A stretch of DNA of 20,222 nt from IMG/VR virus record IMGVR_UViG_3300019752_000026, positions 1 to 20,222 of that record. One strand, written 5' to 3'. The notes below the pieces were generated by a model that did not search any database, was not told where the DNA came from, and was given only the letters and a program-made list of their open reading frames with translations. A program made the position numbers and the translations under genes. This DNA comes from a virus. Position 1 is the stretch's first letter. Each line of letters begins with the position of its first letter. Positions 1 through 7,682 of the stretch are shown here, in pieces.

Positions 1-126
1 CCTACCATTAGTAATTTCTGGCATATTCACAATGAAGATAAACACCATAATCAGGAATATAGTAAAAGAAACTACATCCAGAGCCAATTCTTTCTTTTCA
101 CTGTTAGACAATCTTTCATTTTTCAT
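1..126 (-). CDS. Small single-pass membrane protein, partial at left edge
   Basis: The first 42 codons of a minus-strand gene are visible and the frame is open to the window edge. The start is the ATG at 126-124, preceded by GGAG with a 6-nt gap, a good ribosome binding site. The visible protein starts MKNERLSNSEKKEL, a short charged N-terminus, followed from about residue 18 to 34 by a run rich in V, F, I, L and M that fits one transmembrane helix. The frame then continues as NMPEITNGR past the edge. A short charged head followed by one helix suggests an inner-membrane protein with its N-terminus in the cytoplasm (inference). I do not recognise a family. It runs opposite to the structural genes, like the other small genes here, so it is probably an early accessory gene rather than a virion component. 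Confidence 0.6.
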   Translation of the reverse strand, partial: MKNERLSNSEKKELALDVVSFTIFLIMVFIFIVNMPEITNGR

Positions 127-165
127 AATAGTCTCCATATGGTTAAAGTGTTTCAATACGTTCAG

Positions 166-192
166 ATTACATAGACCATAAATATGTGTCAA
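166..192 (-). promoter_or_regulatory. Possible sigma70-type promoter for the left-edge minus-strand gene
   Basis: On the minus strand a perfect TTGACA lies at 192-187. The best -10 candidate is TGTAAT at 171-166, five of six matches but with a short 15-bp spacer. A 17-bp spacer gives only the poor box TAATCT. The -35 box is the same hexamer used by the two better promoters near 5640 and 8139 and sits in the same position relative to a plus-strand late promoter, which is the main support. Weak by itself. Confidence 0.4.
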
Positions 193-200
193 TAAGAAAA

Positions 201-208
201 TATAAATA
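201..208 (+). promoter_or_regulatory. T4-type late promoter (TATAAATA)
   Basis: A perfect TATAAATA, the T4 late -10 consensus read by RNA polymerase carrying gp55 and gp33, lies 32 nt before the 1610-aa gene. With T4 geometry (box at -13 to -6) transcription would start near 214, giving a leader of about 27 nt that contains the GAGG ribosome binding site at 231-234. No other gene in the leader competes for it. Confidence 0.75.
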
Positions 209-240
209 ATTGTAATAACATTTTATAAAAGAGGCAACAT

Positions 241-3200
241 ATGGCAGATTTAAGAAATCTAGCTCCATACAGACAGGATTATGACCCTGTTAAAGAATAT
301 TATCAGGTTATGTATCAGCCATCAAAGGCTATACAGGCTCGTGAATTGAATAATAGTCAGGCCATTGTTCAGGAACAGATTAATAGATTTGGTCAGAATA
401 TTTTTCAGGACGGTACACTTGTATTAGGTGGTGGTATCAGTACTATCATGAATCAGGATGTAGTTACTGTTAATCTTACACTAGGTTCTGTATACACTGA
501 TATCAGTAACAGGGATGAATTATTTGTCAGGTCTAATACATCTGGTTTGAGAGCAAGAGTAATCAAGACTTTTGATGTTGAAAATACTGATCCAGTAACA
601 CTATTTGTTGAATATGATAATTCGGGTACAGAAGGTCAGACCAGAACATTTTCAGATTCAGAATTTGTTGTGTTCTCTGCTATGGTTGGTGGTAGTGAAC
701 AGGATATTGCTACAGCAACTATTATCACCACAGATGAAGGTACATGGTGTCGTGCACTAGAATCAGTATATTTTATTGATGGTCTGTTTGTAAACAATGC
801 TGAACAGGATTATATCATTAGTAAGTATACTACTGATCCAACTCGGCGTATCGGCTTTGAAGTGGTTCGTGATATTGTAACAGAAGCTGAGGATAACACA
901 CTGTTTTCTAATGCTGCTGGTACAATCAATGAGAATGGTGCAGGCGCACATAGATATCGAATTGATTTGAGACTCACAGGACTAAATGAAGGTCAGGCTG
1001 AACAACCTGACACACCATTCATGGAAATCATTCGTCTTGAAAATGGTATTGTAACCAGAAAGATTGACCAGACACAGTATAGTATCTTAGGTGATACACT
1101 TGCACAACGAACTTTTGAAGAATCTGGCGATTATACAGTAACCCCATTTTCATGTCTTATCAGAGAACATCTGAACGATGGAACCAATGGTGGATATCTC
1201 ACAGCACAGAATGGTGGTCTTGAATCTAAATTCGTGGTTGATGTGAATCAAGGTGTTGGATTCGTAAAAGGGTATCGTGTATCTAATCCAAGTATTGAAC
1301 ATGTAGTTGTTGATAAAGCACGTGATACAGATAGTGCTAACAACACTGTGGTTGCTGCAACATACGGAAACTATATTATCGTCAATAATCTTTTCGGTAT
1401 GCCTGATCTAAACATTGGTAACACCTTTAATCTGCATGATGCAATTATTACAGGTGGGGCTGATACTGGTAATGTGATTGGAACATGTCGTGTACGTAGT
1501 GCACAACGTCATTCTGATACAGAGATTAGATTATATATTTTTGATGTACAGATGAACACTGGCAACACATTCAGTCAGGTGAATGGTATCAGATATACAG
1601 ATGCATCAAATCTATTTGGTGGTGGGGTAGTTGGTTCCAATATTAATGAATCTGCTAATAACAGACTTGTATTTGGTCTTGCTAACACCTCTATACGTTC
1701 TTTAAAAGCAAATGGTATTGACACCTCATATGTGGTTATCAGAGACTTCACACCAACCACAAACAGTTCTGGTATTGCTACAATAACTGTAGGTTCAAAT
1801 GAGTTGTTCAGTACACTCAATAATTTTGAATATCTCATTGCGGTCCGTGGAGCCAGTGAAGGTGAAGTAATTGATGTGAGTGGTAAACTTAGTTTGTCTG
1901 GTACACCAGTCGGAAGAACACTTAATATTAATTTAGGTGTTGGTTTTGAAAGTAAAGAACTGACTGTTATTGCACCTGTTTTAAAACAACAGGCTTTAGA
2001 GCGTACAAAGACAGACACCCTCGAAGTTGAATTCCTTACACTAACTAATGAAAGTGTAAAGGCTTTGGAACATGCTGATGTACGTAGAATCGCTAGTATT
2101 GTAGACACCAACAATGGTACAGTTGTAACAGACAGTTTTGAATTAGACACTGGACAACGTGATAGTTTTTACACGAACGGTAGTATTAGAGTGCGTGGCG
2201 GTAGACCAGTATCTGGATCATATCAGGTTACGTATAATTATTTTGAACATGGTACAGGTGATTATTTTTCGGTAGATAGTTATGACGTGTCATATGAAGA
2301 TATTCCTACATATACAGCTAGTGACGGTGAAATTCTGCAATTAACAGATAGTTTTGATTTTAGGCCTGTAAGAACTGCAAGTGGATTTACAGACGTAGAT
2401 GTTATTAGACCTAATGACACTATTCGTGCTGATGCTGAATATTATTTGCCACGTATTGATAGTGTGTATGTTAGTTCTGATGGTGATTTTGGAGTTGTTA
2501 AGGGTATTAGCTCATTGACCCCATCTGAACCATCTGCACCTAATAACAGTATGGTAATTGCTACATTAGAAATTCCAGCATATACTAAATCTGCATCTGA
2601 TGTTGTTAAAGTTGATATTGATAACCGTAGATATACCATGAGAGATATTGGTAGACTTGACACACGTATCAGCAATCTCGAATACTACACATCTTTGAAT
2701 ACGTTAGAAACAACTGTTAATAACGTAGATGTTATTGATCCAGCTACAGGCAACTCTAGATTTAAAAATGGTATTGCTGCAGATGACTTTAGTGATTATA
2801 TCCTGAGTGATATTAACAGTGCTGAATACAGGGCTACAGTAGACTTTCAAAATCTACTTGTGGTTCCTGAATGGGCTGGCAATGCAGTTGATATGAATTT
2901 TACAAGTGGAACAAGTCACAGGATTCAGAGTGACGTAGCTATGATTGATTATACAGAGCAAGCCAGTGTCGTTCAGCCGTATGCTACACGCACTTCAAAC
3001 ATCAATCCATATGCTGTGTTCACTTGGAATGGAAACGTTGTTCTAGACCCTGCTGTGGACTTCTGGCGGGATGTTAAATTTCTACCGCCTATAATTCAGA
3101 ACAGGACTATCAATAATAGGGGTGGTGTGGTAGAAGAAGGTGTTAGTAGGGTTTTAACAAGTTCGTCTAGAACTCTTGTTGGTGATCGTGATTATGATGT

Positions 3201-5073
3201 ACGCAATACATTTTCAGTCATTCAAACTGAATTAACATCTAATGTACAGACATCTACAACTACAAACGTAGTAAATACTGAAATCATTCCGTTCATGAGA
3301 GAAATTGATATTAATTTTGTTGCAAAAGGATTAAAACCACAGACAAGACTATATCCATTTTTTGCAGATACATTTGTTGGTCCACATTGCAGACCAAATA
3401 CAGGTTCATTTGGAGATAATATCACAACTGATGTCAGTGGCAATGTGAGTGGTGTTTTTAGAGTTCCCGTTACAGATAGTGATAAATTCAGAACAGGAAG
3501 AAATACATTCAGACTCAGTGACAGTAACACTAACAGCTTTCTTGCGACAGAAGTATCCACATCAGCAGAGGCCGAACATGATTCATCTGGTGAACTGAGT
3601 GTAAGTCAGAATACAGTCAATAGTATCACTACACTGGGATTGAGACAGACTGAAAGTGTACAGACAACTATTAGGCGAGTGCAAGACCCCATTGCACAGT
3701 CTTTTCAGGTTGGTACTATTGGTGGCGAATTCCTTTCAAGCGTGGACGTTTATTTTAAAACTAAAAGTGCAAATATACCTGTGACATTAGCATTAAGATA
3801 TGTTGATACTGGATTACCTACTAATATTGATCTACCATTAGGAACTGTTACATTAAATCCAAATCAGGTTAATATCTCAGATGATGCTAGCGTGGCTACA
3901 AAATTCACATTCGATGCACCAGTATATCTGGAACGCAACCGAACTATTGCAATAGTGATGTTAGCCGATACAATTGAATATGAGGTTTATATTGCACAGT
4001 TGGGAGAAGCCAGAATTAATGGTGATGGTGCTGTGAGTAAACAACCCAATTTAGGGAGCTTCTTCACATCTCAGAATCAGGAAACATGGACACCTGAACA
4101 GAATAGAGACCTTATGTTTACCGTCAATAGGGCGGTGTTTAATTCTAATAGTGCTGTAATTGAATATGATTGTGGCGAGAATATGATTGCACCATTTGAG
4201 TTCTTCAATCCAATTGACACTACTAATGCAAGTTCTACTGTCAGTATGCATGTTAGATCACACGGTCTTAAAGTAGGGGATACGATTACAGCATCTGGTT
4301 GTGTAGGTGGCAATGGAATCAATGCAGAGGCTCTTAATAAAGTTCATACCGTAACTGCTGTAACTGATATAGATGTATTCACAGTTGATTTGGGTGTCAA
4401 TGCAAATGCGGATGGGTCAATTGGTGGTGGAAACTGTAGACTCATAGGCAATCTACTTGCAGACTCATTTTCATCTAGTGTAAATACAATTGTTGTTGAA
4501 GGTACTAATATCGTATGGGAATATAGATTGAATAATCAGGGTAGCAGAGTACTTTCAGATTATTCTTCATTCGATGCAAACACTATTGTAAATCTTGTCA
4601 ATACTGGAGTGATTACTGGTCCAAATGATTTAAAAATTAGAGCCACATTAAACAGCAGTAGAAATACGTTATCACCTATGATTGATAACCGAGGATTTAT
4701 ATCTGTATTAACCAGTGGCCGTGTGAGTGCAGATGAAAACAACCCTAAATTCAGTTGGGTTTCGAAGGATATCATTTTCGACAATCCTTGCACAACAGCT
4801 AGAATATGGGTTGGAGCAAATCTTGCTGGTGATACTGATATGAAATTATATTACAAACCATTCTACAGTGCTGATGATGACATCACAGAGGTTGATTGGA
4901 CTGAGTTGTCACCAGTGAATGCTATTATCAATAGTGATTTGCCAGTTGAATACGTTTATAATTTAGAATCTATTGGATCATTTGTAGGATATAAAATTAG
5001 AATTGATTTGTTGACCGATGAACCAATCTATAGACCTAGTTTGAATGATTTCAGAACAGTTGGTTTAGCATAA
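241..5073 (+). CDS. Giant DUF4815-type tail/fibre structural protein, 1610 aa
   Basis: A probable virion protein of the distal tail or fibre network. The N-terminal 60 or so residues (DYDPVKEYYQV, QARELNNSQAIVQEQI, NIFQDGTLVLGG) match my memory of the DUF4815 family in large myoviruses. Around residues 800-850 comes MRDIGRLDTRISNLEYYTSL, then RFKNGIAADDF, another hallmark. From about residue 1147, DPIAQSF is followed by FLSSVDVYF, a segment with QVNISDDASVATKF, and YEVYIAQLGE, typical of the beta-rich C-terminal module. The middle is Asn, Thr, Ser and Gly-rich and looks beta-structured. There is no signal peptide or membrane helix. The start is fixed by GAGG six bases upstream. It lies directly before the neck genes, where T4 has gp10-gp12 and fibritin, so it may replace some of those functions (inference). 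The exact role, baseplate-linked or receptor-binding, cannot be told from sequence. Confidence 0.8.
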   Translation: MADLRNLAPYRQDYDPVKEYYQVMYQPSKAIQARELNNSQAIVQEQINRFGQNIFQDGTLVLGGGISTIMNQDVVTVNLTLGSVYTDISNRDELFVRSNTSGLRARVIKTFDVENTDPVTLFVEYDNSGTEGQTRTFSDSEFVVFSAMVGGSEQDIATATIITTDEGTWCRALESVYFIDGLFVNNAEQDYIISKYTTDPTRRIGFEVVRDIVTEAEDNTLFSNAAGTINENGAGAHRYRIDLRLTGLNEGQAEQPDTPFMEIIRLENGIVTRKIDQTQYSILGDTLAQRTFEESGDYTVTPFSCLIREHLNDGTNGGYLTAQNGGLESKFVVDVNQGVGFVKGYRVSNPSIEHVVVDKARDTDSANNTVVAATYGNYIIVNNLFGMPDLNIGNTFNLHDAIITGGADTGNVIGTCRVRSAQRHSDTEIRLYIFDVQMNTGNTFSQVNGIRYTDASNLFGGGVVGSNINESANNRLVFGLANTSIRSLKANGIDTSYVVIRDFTPTTNSSGIATITVGSNELFSTLNNFEYLIAVRGASEGEVIDVSGKLSLSGTPVGRTLNINLGVGFESKELTVIAPVLKQQALERTKTDTLEVEFLTLTNESVKALEHADVRRIASIVDTNNGTVVTDSFELDTGQRDSFYTNGSIRVRGGRPVSGSYQVTYNYFEHGTGDYFSVDSYDVSYEDIPTYTASDGEILQLTDSFDFRPVRTASGFTDVDVIRPNDTIRADAEYYLPRIDSVYVSSDGDFGVVKGISSLTPSEPSAPNNSMVIATLEIPAYTKSASDVVKVDIDNRRYTMRDIGRLDTRISNLEYYTSLNTLETTVNNVDVIDPATGNSRFKNGIAADDFSDYILSDINSAEYRATVDFQNLLVVPEWAGNAVDMNFTSGTSHRIQSDVAMIDYTEQASVVQPYATRTSNINPYAVFTWNGNVVLDPAVDFWRDVKFLPPIIQNRTINNRGGVVEEGVSRVLTSSSRTLVGDRDYDVRNTFSVIQTELTSNVQTSTTTNVVNTEIIPFMREIDINFVAKGLKPQTRLYPFFADTFVGPHCRPNTGSFGDNITTDVSGNVSGVFRVPVTDSDKFRTGRNTFRLSDSNTNSFLATEVSTSAEAEHDSSGELSVSQNTVNSITTLGLRQTESVQTTIRRVQDPIAQSFQVGTIGGEFLSSVDVYFKTKSANIPVTLALRYVDTGLPTNIDLPLGTVTLNPNQVNISDDASVATKFTFDAPVYLERNRTIAIVMLADTIEYEVYIAQLGEARINGDGAVSKQPNLGSFFTSQNQETWTPEQNRDLMFTVNRAVFNSNSAVIEYDCGENMIAPFEFFNPIDTTNASSTVSMHVRSHGLKVGDTITASGCVGGNGINAEALNKVHTVTAVTDIDVFTVDLGVNANADGSIGGGNCRLIGNLLADSFSSSVNTIVVEGTNIVWEYRLNNQGSRVLSDYSSFDANTIVNLVNTGVITGPNDLKIRATLNSSRNTLSPMIDNRGFISVLTSGRVSADENNPKFSWVSKDIIFDNPCTTARIWVGANLAGDTDMKLYYKPFYSADDDITEVDWTELSPVNAIINSDLPVEYVYNLESIGSFVGYKIRIDLLTDEPIYRPSLNDFRTVGLA

Positions 5074-5078
5074 AAAGA

Positions 5079-5107
5079 GAGGCTGGATGTAAATTACATC
5101 CAGCCTC
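5079..5107. terminator. Bidirectional intrinsic terminator
   Basis: The arms 5079-5090 (GAGGCTGGATGT) and 5096-5107 form a perfect 12-bp stem around the loop AAATT. On the plus strand it starts 5 nt after the stop of the 1610-aa gene and is followed by CGTTTCATTTATT. On the minus strand it follows the convergent gene ending at 5115 and is trailed by TCTCTTTTTA. It therefore probably stops transcription from both sides. Confidence 0.85.
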
Positions 5108-5114
5108 GTTTCAT

Positions 5115-5345
5115 TTATTGCTTGTCAAATTCTTTGTGACATTTTTTGATCGAAGACAGAATTGTCTGTAAACTTGTTGTTTGTAGAGTTCGTACTATAC
5201 TCGAATGTGACCCTTCATCCATTTCGTCATACAACCCCAAATCATGCACCACATTATTTGACAATCTTGCCAATTGCATCCACAACTCTTTATATGTCAT
5301 GGTGTCTTCATTCAGTTTGAAATTCAGCAATTCTTTGTGTGTCAT
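5115..5345 (-). CDS. Hypothetical small protein, 76 aa
   Basis: I do not recognise this protein. It is hydrophilic, probably helical and cytoplasmic, and begins MTHKELLNFKLNEDTMTYKEL. The segments MTHKEL and MTYKEL are near-repeats, so a second in-frame ATG (codon 16, at 5300) could be the true start, with an upstream internal duplication. I keep the first ATG because AAGGG lies 9 nt before it, while the second has no clear site. The C-terminal half (SHSSIVRTLQTTSLQTILSS) is Ser/Thr/Leu-rich. It is the second gene of a two-gene minus-strand island, 21 nt after its upstream neighbour, and ends just before a bidirectional hairpin. Transcription presumably comes from the promoter at 5640-5612. 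Convergent to the late genes, it is likely an early accessory gene. Confidence 0.6.
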   Translation of the reverse strand: MTHKELLNFKLNEDTMTYKELWMQLARLSNNVVHDLGLYDEMDEGSHSSIVRTLQTTSLQTILSSIKKCHKEFDKQ

Positions 5346-5366
5346 TTTATTATACCCTTATCTTGT

Positions 5367-5561
5367 TTATTCATCAACACCATAAAAGCTTTCAATGAAT
5401 TCCTTAACCATTTCTTCGTGCTGGTCTTCATTGAAAATTCTATTGTCAACATCACCAGAACAAATTTGAAGTCCTTCATCTTCATTAAAGACTGTCATGT
5501 TGTTTGCGGTGGTTTCGAATGACAGTGTACCGAATTCTGTTTCAGTTGTGAATGTAGCCAT
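5367..5561 (-). CDS. Hypothetical small acidic protein, 64 aa
   Basis: Unrecognised. The protein starts MATFTTETEFGTLSFETTAN and ends in the acidic stretch EMVKEFIESFYGVDE. It is strongly acidic overall, with no membrane segment and a single Cys in LQICSGDVDN. An ATG four codons upstream (5573) is also in frame. I chose 5561 because GGAG lies 6 nt before it, whereas the upstream ATG has no ribosome binding site and that GGAG would fall inside its coding sequence. It is the first gene of its island, about 45 nt downstream of a strong sigma70-type promoter at 5640-5612. Its regular codon structure, ribosome binding site and promoter support a real gene. A role early in infection is inferred from the promoter type only. 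Confidence 0.65.
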   Translation of the reverse strand: MATFTTETEFGTLSFETTANNMTVFNEDEGLQICSGDVDNRIFNEDQHEEMVKEFIESFYGVDE

Positions 5562-5611
5562 TTCTTTCTCCATTTTGTTAAGTTTTAGGATTTCTCCTTT
5601 CCATGAGTCTA

Positions 5612-5640
5612 GTTATATTCAACTCATATTCTCTTGTCAA
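5612..5640 (-). promoter_or_regulatory. Sigma70-type (early) promoter of the 5115-5561 island
   Basis: Read on the minus strand: TTGACA (5640-5635), a spacer of exactly 17 bp, then TATAAC (5617-5612). That is a perfect -35, ideal spacing and a -10 with five of six matches. Transcription would begin near 5605, about 45 nt before the first gene of the island. The host RNA polymerase could read it without phage factors, hence the 'early' label (inference). Confidence 0.75.
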
Positions 5641-5662
5641 CAAGTTTCTAAAAGATTTTTCA

Positions 5663-5670
5663 TATAAATA
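5663..5670 (+). promoter_or_regulatory. T4-type late promoter (TATAAATA)
   Basis: A perfect TATAAATA lies only 5 nt before the ATG of the 65-aa gene at 5676. With T4 late-promoter geometry the transcription start falls on the A of that ATG, predicting a leaderless message. It also serves the overlapping gp13 gene and gp14. Confidence 0.7.
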
Positions 5671-5675
5671 TTAAT

Positions 5676-5873
5676 ATGCATAAAATTAAAGGACATTCAA
5701 ACCTTAGAAAGAATCCATCTAATGGTGTAATTGTAAACACAGACACAAAAGGGTTCCAGCAATTCATGAGACAACGCGAAAAGGCTTTGAAGACAGAAGA
5801 CAAGATATCTGATTTAGAATCCGAGATCAAAGAACTAAAATCCATGATAAAGGGACTCGTAAATGGCAATTAA
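5676..5873 (+). CDS. Conserved small protein preceding the gp13 neck gene, 65 aa
   Basis: The N-terminus, MHKIKGHSNLRKNP then GVIVNTD, resembles (from memory) small conserved proteins encoded just before gp13 in marine T4-like phages; their function is unknown. Residues 1-25 look like a compact conserved head. Residues 30-62 (REKALKTEDKISDLESEIKE) are a charged heptad-like helix that could form a coiled coil. The last 11 nt overlap gp13, which implies translational coupling. The next in-frame ATG is codon 31, which would remove the conserved head, so I keep 5676 even though the late promoter box ends only 5 nt upstream and leaves no room for a ribosome binding site. Being late-transcribed with neck genes suggests a structural or assembly role (inference). 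Confidence 0.75.
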   Translation: MHKIKGHSNLRKNPSNGVIVNTDTKGFQQFMRQREKALKTEDKISDLESEIKELKSMIKGLVNGN

Positions 5874-6612
5874 TACTAAAGCTGAGTTTATAGATAGAAT
5901 TAAAAATAAATTAGGGTTTCCAGTCATCAAGATAAATGTTGATGACGCACACTATGAGCTAGCTATCACAGAAGCAATTGAAAAATTCAATGATTATCAT
6001 AGAGATGGGCAAAAGAAAGTTTATATCATAGGTACATTAACAGAAACCGATATAATCAATAACTATATTACTACACCTGATAATGTGATTGAAGTCATAC
6101 AATTAATTCCTGCTGGCAGTGGTGCATGGACTCGTGATATCACTAGTTGGAGTTATCAATATAGTCACTATTATCTCAATGAGGTTACACGCACTAACTG
6201 TTATATCACTCTAACGGACTGGGCATTGTATAAAAACCGATTTAATACACTCACGTACGTGTTTGGTGTTGATAATGTCCCATTTGAATTTGTCAAATAT
6301 CAACACAGACTAAGATTAGACAATGATGTCGTTGCTGGTGAAGAAATAGTATATGAAGCTATTGAACGTGTTGATCCAAATGATGCTGGCAGTGAATGGG
6401 CGTGGAATGATAGATGGTTATTGGAATATGCCACAACCCTTGTGAAAGAATACTGGGGTTCGATTCTACAGAAAGCCGAAGGTATTCAGCTTGTAGGTGG
6501 CATCACATTGAATGGTGAGCTTATTTATAATCAGGCACAAGAAGATAAAAGACGTTTGGAAGAAGAAGTTGAACAGGGTCATCAGGAACCACCTAAATTC
6601 TATATAGGATAG
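5863..6612 (+). CDS. 13: gp13-like neck (head completion) protein
   Basis: T4 gp13 and gp14 form the neck that closes the packaged head and joins the tail. The N-terminal segment, AINTKAEFIDRIKNKLGFPV then INVDDAHYELAITEAIEKF, fits the gp13 family, which begins with a helical domain. Aromatic-rich central motifs (WTRDITSWSYQYSHYY) and a C-terminal helix with LEYATTLVKEYWGSIL also fit. At 249 aa it is shorter than T4 gp13 (309 aa), as in distant T4 relatives. The ATG at 5863 has AGGGA 7 nt upstream and lies inside the end of the 65-aa gene. gp14 follows after 2 nt. The assignment rests on sequence resemblance plus exact synteny with 14-15-16-17. Confidence 0.85.
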   Translation: MAINTKAEFIDRIKNKLGFPVIKINVDDAHYELAITEAIEKFNDYHRDGQKKVYIIGTLTETDIINNYITTPDNVIEVIQLIPAGSGAWTRDITSWSYQYSHYYLNEVTRTNCYITLTDWALYKNRFNTLTYVFGVDNVPFEFVKYQHRLRLDNDVVAGEEIVYEAIERVDPNDAGSEWAWNDRWLLEYATTLVKEYWGSILQKAEGIQLVGGITLNGELIYNQAQEDKRRLEEEVEQGHQEPPKFYIG

Positions 6613-6614
6613 TC

Positions 6615-7250
6615 ATGACAGTAAATTCATATTTTAATCATATCAGTCATCAGAATCAACAGGATTTAGTAGATGATTTGATAGAAGAATCAATCCAGTT
6701 GCGTGGAATAGATGTAACATATTTAATACGCGACAAGGTGAATGAAGATCAATTGTTGGGTGAGGCCCCAGCGTCAGAATTTAATAATGGTATTATCATA
6801 GAAATGTATCTGGAAGAAATTGAACAGTTCAACGGTGATGGCGATTTCTTCACACAATTTCATTTGGAAATGAGAGATATTGCTACGTTCATTGTGTCAC
6901 AATCTAGATTTACAACTGAATTCAGTGCACATAACATGCCAAAACCATTGGAAGGTGATTTAATTTACATTCCATTCAGCAAGTCATTGTTTGAAATTAA
7001 AAAAGTCAAAGAGGATGATAGCTATCATCAATGGGGTAAGAATTATAAATGGCGTTTGAAATGTGAACTCTTTGAACCTAGTAATGAAAGTATTGATATT
7101 GATAATACAAGTGGAGATTTCACTGGATTGTTATCTACAGTACAGGCTATAGATGATTATGATGAAAATTATGATAATATTATTGAAACTGAATTTGATT
7201 CAGATGTAGATACAGGCGATAATGAAAATCCATTTGGATTAGAATGGTAA
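6615..7250 (+). CDS. 14: gp14-like neck protein
   Basis: The partner of gp13 in the T4 neck, needed for head completion and head-tail joining. The N-terminus (SYFNHISHQNQQDLVDDLIE, IQLRGIDVTYLIRD) matches the gp14 pattern of a helical start followed by a segment naming a ligand-free beta fold. LEGDLIYIPFSKSLFEIKKV and YKWRLKCELFEPS are the characteristic core, where a small beta barrel reads a position or interface. The C-terminal tail is very acidic (DDYDENYDNI and beyond). At 211 aa it is shorter than T4 gp14 (256 aa). AGGA lies 5 nt before the ATG, overlapping the end of gp13. A hairpin terminator follows within 6 nt of the stop, so the unit ends here. Confidence 0.85.
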   Translation: MTVNSYFNHISHQNQQDLVDDLIEESIQLRGIDVTYLIRDKVNEDQLLGEAPASEFNNGIIIEMYLEEIEQFNGDGDFFTQFHLEMRDIATFIVSQSRFTTEFSAHNMPKPLEGDLIYIPFSKSLFEIKKVKEDDSYHQWGKNYKWRLKCELFEPSNESIDIDNTSGDFTGLLSTVQAIDDYDENYDNIIETEFDSDVDTGDNENPFGLEW

Positions 7251-7255
7251 TAACA

Positions 7256-7285
7256 GAGGATGTAGATAACTTTATCTACATCCTC
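7256..7285. terminator. Hairpin terminator between gp14 and the convergent island
   Basis: The arms 7256-7268 (GAGGATGTAGATA) and 7273-7285 make a perfect 13-bp stem around ACTT. The plus-strand side runs into ATTTTGTTT. It starts 5 nt after the gp14 stop and ends 7 nt before the stop of the minus-strand gene, so it can serve both, although the minus-strand tail (TGTTATTA) is a poor T-run. Confidence 0.75.
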
Positions 7286-7292
7286 ATTTTGT

Positions 7293-7682
7293 TTATGGTG
7301 CAATACCAAATTCCCATTCATACGGCTCATCTGGATTTTCATCATTGAAACATGCTGATTCTACAACAGACTGATATTTTGTTCCAGCAAGAATTCGCAG
7401 TGTCTGATCCATAACCCAGTCTTTATGGTGTGCGCCATCAATGTCATTGTATTCAACCAACAGTTCAATAGCTTTCTGAATTCGGTCATCACCTGTAGAT
7501 GTGATGATATCAGTTTTACACATACCGTCACATTTACAACCAGTAGATTCCTCAAGACCGTTCCACATTTCAAGAAAATCCTGCAATACAGTATCTGCAT
7601 ATTCCTTACGTTTAATTGAGGGTGCAGTATCATAAGCATTCAACCACACATCTTTACACATCAATTTCAATTCTGTTTTCAT
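7293..7682 (-). CDS. Phage hypothetical protein with HHKDWVMDQ and C-terminal GIAP motifs, 129 aa
   Basis: Two features recall small uncharacterised phage proteins: AHHKDWVMDQTLRILAG at about residues 84-100 and the C-terminal ending YEWEFGIAP. Function unknown to me. The N-terminus (MKTELKLMCKDVWLNAYDT) looks helical. A CKCDGMCK cluster near residues 49-56 has three close Cys that might bind a metal, but this is speculative. Soluble, acidic, no membrane helix. The start ATG shares its A with the TAA of the upstream gene (TAATG), so the two are translationally coupled. AAAAGGA lies 7 nt upstream. It is transcribed from the promoter at 8139-8111 together with its neighbour and ends at the hairpin shared with gp14. 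Confidence 0.75.
   Translation of the reverse strand: MKTELKLMCKDVWLNAYDTAPSIKRKEYADTVLQDFLEMWNGLEESTGCKCDGMCKTDIITSTGDDRIQKAIELLVEYNDIDGAHHKDWVMDQTLRILAGTKYQSVVESACFNDENPDEPYEWEFGIAP

Larger units (their letters stand above)
5612..5670. repeat. Divergent early/late promoter cassette, copy 1
   Basis: The block holding the minus-strand TTGACA/TATAAC promoter and the plus-strand TATAAATA box resembles 8111-8168. My hand alignment of 5635-5670 with 8134-8168 gives 29 identical columns of 36 with one gap, including TGTCAACA, GTTTCT and AAATA. Confidence 0.55.

Noticed and set aside
1575-2150. Long open frame on the minus strand inside the 1610-aa gene (and similar ones at 763-951, 2442-2675, 3222-3560, 4051-4322, 4560-4793)
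   Set aside because: No ribosome binding site or promoter. The compositions (runs of S, T, L, V) are what the complement of an Asn/Thr/Ser-rich coding frame gives, and the plus-strand gene is well supported.
5349-5377. TTGATG-N17-TATAAT on the minus strand before the 76-aa gene
   Set aside because: Good spacing and -10, but transcription would start inside the ATG and the -35 overlaps the end of the upstream gene. The stronger promoter at 5640 already serves both genes.
5146-5522. Plus-strand open frames overlapping the two small minus-strand genes
   Set aside because: They lie downstream of a terminator, lack ribosome binding sites, and the minus-strand genes have promoter, ribosome binding site and sensible composition.
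6522-6529. TATAAATA on the minus strand inside gp13
   Set aside because: Points against the operon, has no gene behind it, and falls in coding sequence for LIYNQ. Chance occurrence in AT-rich DNA.
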